Below are positions 21,612 through 22,735 of a stretch of DNA of 22,735 nucleotides, piece after piece. The notes under the pieces were generated by a model, which saw only the letters and a list, made by a program, of their open reading frames with translations, did not search any database and was not told the origin of the DNA. Made by a program: the position numbers and the translations under genes. How positions within the stretch are numbered: the stretch's first letter is position 1; every line of letters begins with the position of its first letter. Location: the NCBI GenBank assembly GCA_947305585.1, contig CAMZDY010000008.1, forward strand, positions 1 to 22,735. The letters run 5' to 3'. This DNA is from an uncultured Verrucomicrobiota bacterium. Lineage in GTDB: Bacteria; Verrucomicrobiota; Kiritimatiellia; RFP12; UBA1067.

Positions 21612-22735
21612 ATGGGTCGCATATTTACACCGCAAAACACCGTTTACAGTACCGACGCGCGCGCGGTACTAAATCCGATTAGTCTCTCCGGTACGCTTAC
21701 CTCTTACTCCGGTATCACCAAGACCGCCAGTTACAAAGGTAAGTCCGCCTCTTTCAATCTCTCTGGCATCTCGCTAGTCTATTACTCGATCGATGCCCAA
21801 ACCGACAATTATTATTGGCAAAACATCAACGATGCCATTGGTAGCCTGCTCTATCAGTTCTCGAATGGTAAGTTTTACGCCCTCCAGTGTCATCTTGTAT
21901 TTGGATCGGTAACTAACGACTATCCCGACATCGAGAACTTTTACGTTGCCGAACAGCGCCACCAGATTAGCGGCCGTGATATTGTCACCGTAAGCGCCGG
22001 CATTACTGGCTACCTAGTCAATTACTACCCGCTTTGGGGCGTCCTTTACTACCAGGCTGCCAAGGTCAGCTTCAATGTCAACGGCGGCTCGGGCTCGCCC
22101 GTACAGGAGCAGATTATCAGCTTCGCCGATGCGGTCTCGGCCCAGGCCACCATTACCCGCACCGGCTACACTCTTGCCGGCTGGAACACCCAGGACGGCT
22201 CCGGCCAAAGCGTGGCCGATGGCGCCGCGCTCGGCGCTCTCGTCGATGCGGTCGATTCGAGCGGCAATCTCACGCTCTATGCGAAGTGGACGCCCAAGAC
22301 TAGCGCGCTCACTTTCAATGCCAATGGTGGCTCGGGTACCATGTCCACCGGCAAGGTCGCGACCTACGGTCAAGCCATGCCGACGCCCGTCAATCTCCCT
22401 ACCCGGGTCGGCTATGCGTTTACCGGCTTCTATGACGCGACCTCGGGCGGCACCAAGTACTACAATGCCGATGGCACTAGCGCGCGCACCTGGAACAAGA
22501 ACAAAACGAGCGGCACCACGCTCTATGCGCAGTGGACGCCCAAGACTAGCGAGCTAACTTTCAACGTCAACGGCGGCTCGGGTACGATGACCACCGGTTT
22601 GGTCGCGACTTACGATGCGGCCATGCCTACCGGCCTTACGCTACCCACCCGCACCGGCTACACCTTTGCCGGCTTCTATGACGCGACTTCTGGCGGCACC
22701 AAGTACTACAATGCCGATGGCACTAGCGCGCGCAC
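21612..22735 (+). CDS. Tail fibre/adhesin with InlB-type repeats (incomplete, runs off the window)
   Basis: Open from ATG 21612 to the window edge with no stop: 374 codons are visible. The first ~150 residues are beta-rich (STDARAVLNPISLSGTLTSY, then NYYWQNINDAIGSLLYQF). From residue 151 follow InlB B-type / Listeria-Bacteroides repeats of about 81-82 residues: units at 151, 232 and 314, each with FNxNGG, a G-Y-x-x-x-G-[WF] turn and LYAxWTPKTS at the end. Such repeats are found in surface and adhesion proteins. By position it is a tail fibre or receptor-binding gene. Confidence 0.65.
   Translation, partial: MGRIFTPQNTVYSTDARAVLNPISLSGTLTSYSGITKTASYKGKSASFNLSGISLVYYSIDAQTDNYYWQNINDAIGSLLYQFSNGKFYALQCHLVFGSVTNDYPDIENFYVAEQRHQISGRDIVTVSAGITGYLVNYYPLWGVLYYQAAKVSFNVNGGSGSPVQEQIISFADAVSAQATITRTGYTLAGWNTQDGSGQSVADGAALGALVDAVDSSGNLTLYAKWTPKTSALTFNANGGSGTMSTGKVATYGQAMPTPVNLPTRVGYAFTGFYDATSGGTKYYNADGTSARTWNKNKTSGTTLYAQWTPKTSELTFNVNGGSGTMTTGLVATYDAAMPTGLTLPTRTGYTFAGFYDATSGGTKYYNADGTSAR
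22305..22735 (+). repeat. 246-bp tandem repeats in the fibre gene
   Basis: The coding unit beginning at 22305 recurs at 22551 with a period of 246 bp (82 codons). The stretch 22425-22489 and 22671-22735 is nearly identical at DNA level, with two visible base differences, so the copies are recent. The second copy is cut by the window edge. Confidence 0.8.

Noticed and set aside
1..22735. CRISPR array, tRNA, rRNA
   Set aside because: No regularly spaced repeats with variable spacers and no tRNA-like cloverleaf or rRNA segment was noticed by eye.

Overview
This window looks like a Mu-like transposable phage or prophage, cut at its right end inside a tail gene. The recognisable set is a MuA-type DDE transposase, a MuB-type ATPase, DUF3164 and GemA-like proteins, a CI/Cro-style switch, and a Mu-order head module (gp25/gp26-like, small and large terminase, DUF935 portal, protease with nested scaffold, capsid, gp36/gp37). 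The tail genes are of long non-contractile type: no sheath is seen, and a tube-like protein and a short tape measure are present. GC is high with strong AAGGAG Shine-Dalgarno sites, so the host is a GC-rich bacterium. InlB-type repeats in the last gene are common in gut-associated Verrucomicrobia/Lentisphaerae-like, Bacteroidetes and Firmicutes genomes, but I cannot name the host.

Layout. 1-227: non-coding left edge with two oppositely oriented terminators and a pair of 21-bp-spaced direct repeats. 228-7196: one leftward early operon. Read from its promoter the order is a Ner-like HTH protein, a 97-aa protein, two tiny proteins (40 and 32 aa), a 225-aa protein, a small winged-HTH protein, transposase A, ATPase B, DUF3164, GemA-like, an ASCH-domain protein and three tiny proteins. 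Most downstream genes are coupled by ATGA overlaps. 7197-7299: divergent promoters inside a 53-bp palindrome whose 14-bp arms each contain a -10 box. 7300-8127: rightward repressor-like gene and an AT-rich cargo gene, closed by a terminator. 8128-8534: regulatory region with a candidate small RNA, a 31-bp palindrome/terminator and an iterated CCCG element before an extended -10. 8535-22735: rightward late operon with packaging, head and tail genes, ending in an open reading frame with InlB-like repeats that runs off the window.

How it works together (inference). The repressor at 7300 holds the divergent promoters. On induction the leftward operon makes the transposition machinery for replicative transposition, and the late operon then builds and fills the particle. 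No Mor/C-like late activator, holin, endolysin, Mom or MuF gene was recognised.

Most unusual points. (1) The portal carries a C-terminal nuclease-like (PBECR-type) domain where MuF would be expected. (2) Directly after it, on the opposite strand, lies a compact candidate small RNA with its own promoter and terminator; that promoter matches the phage early promoter in its boxes and spacing. (3) The transposase appears to have E instead of D as its second catalytic acid and lacks room for the MuA enhancer-binding domain, while a separate winged-HTH protein sits just upstream.
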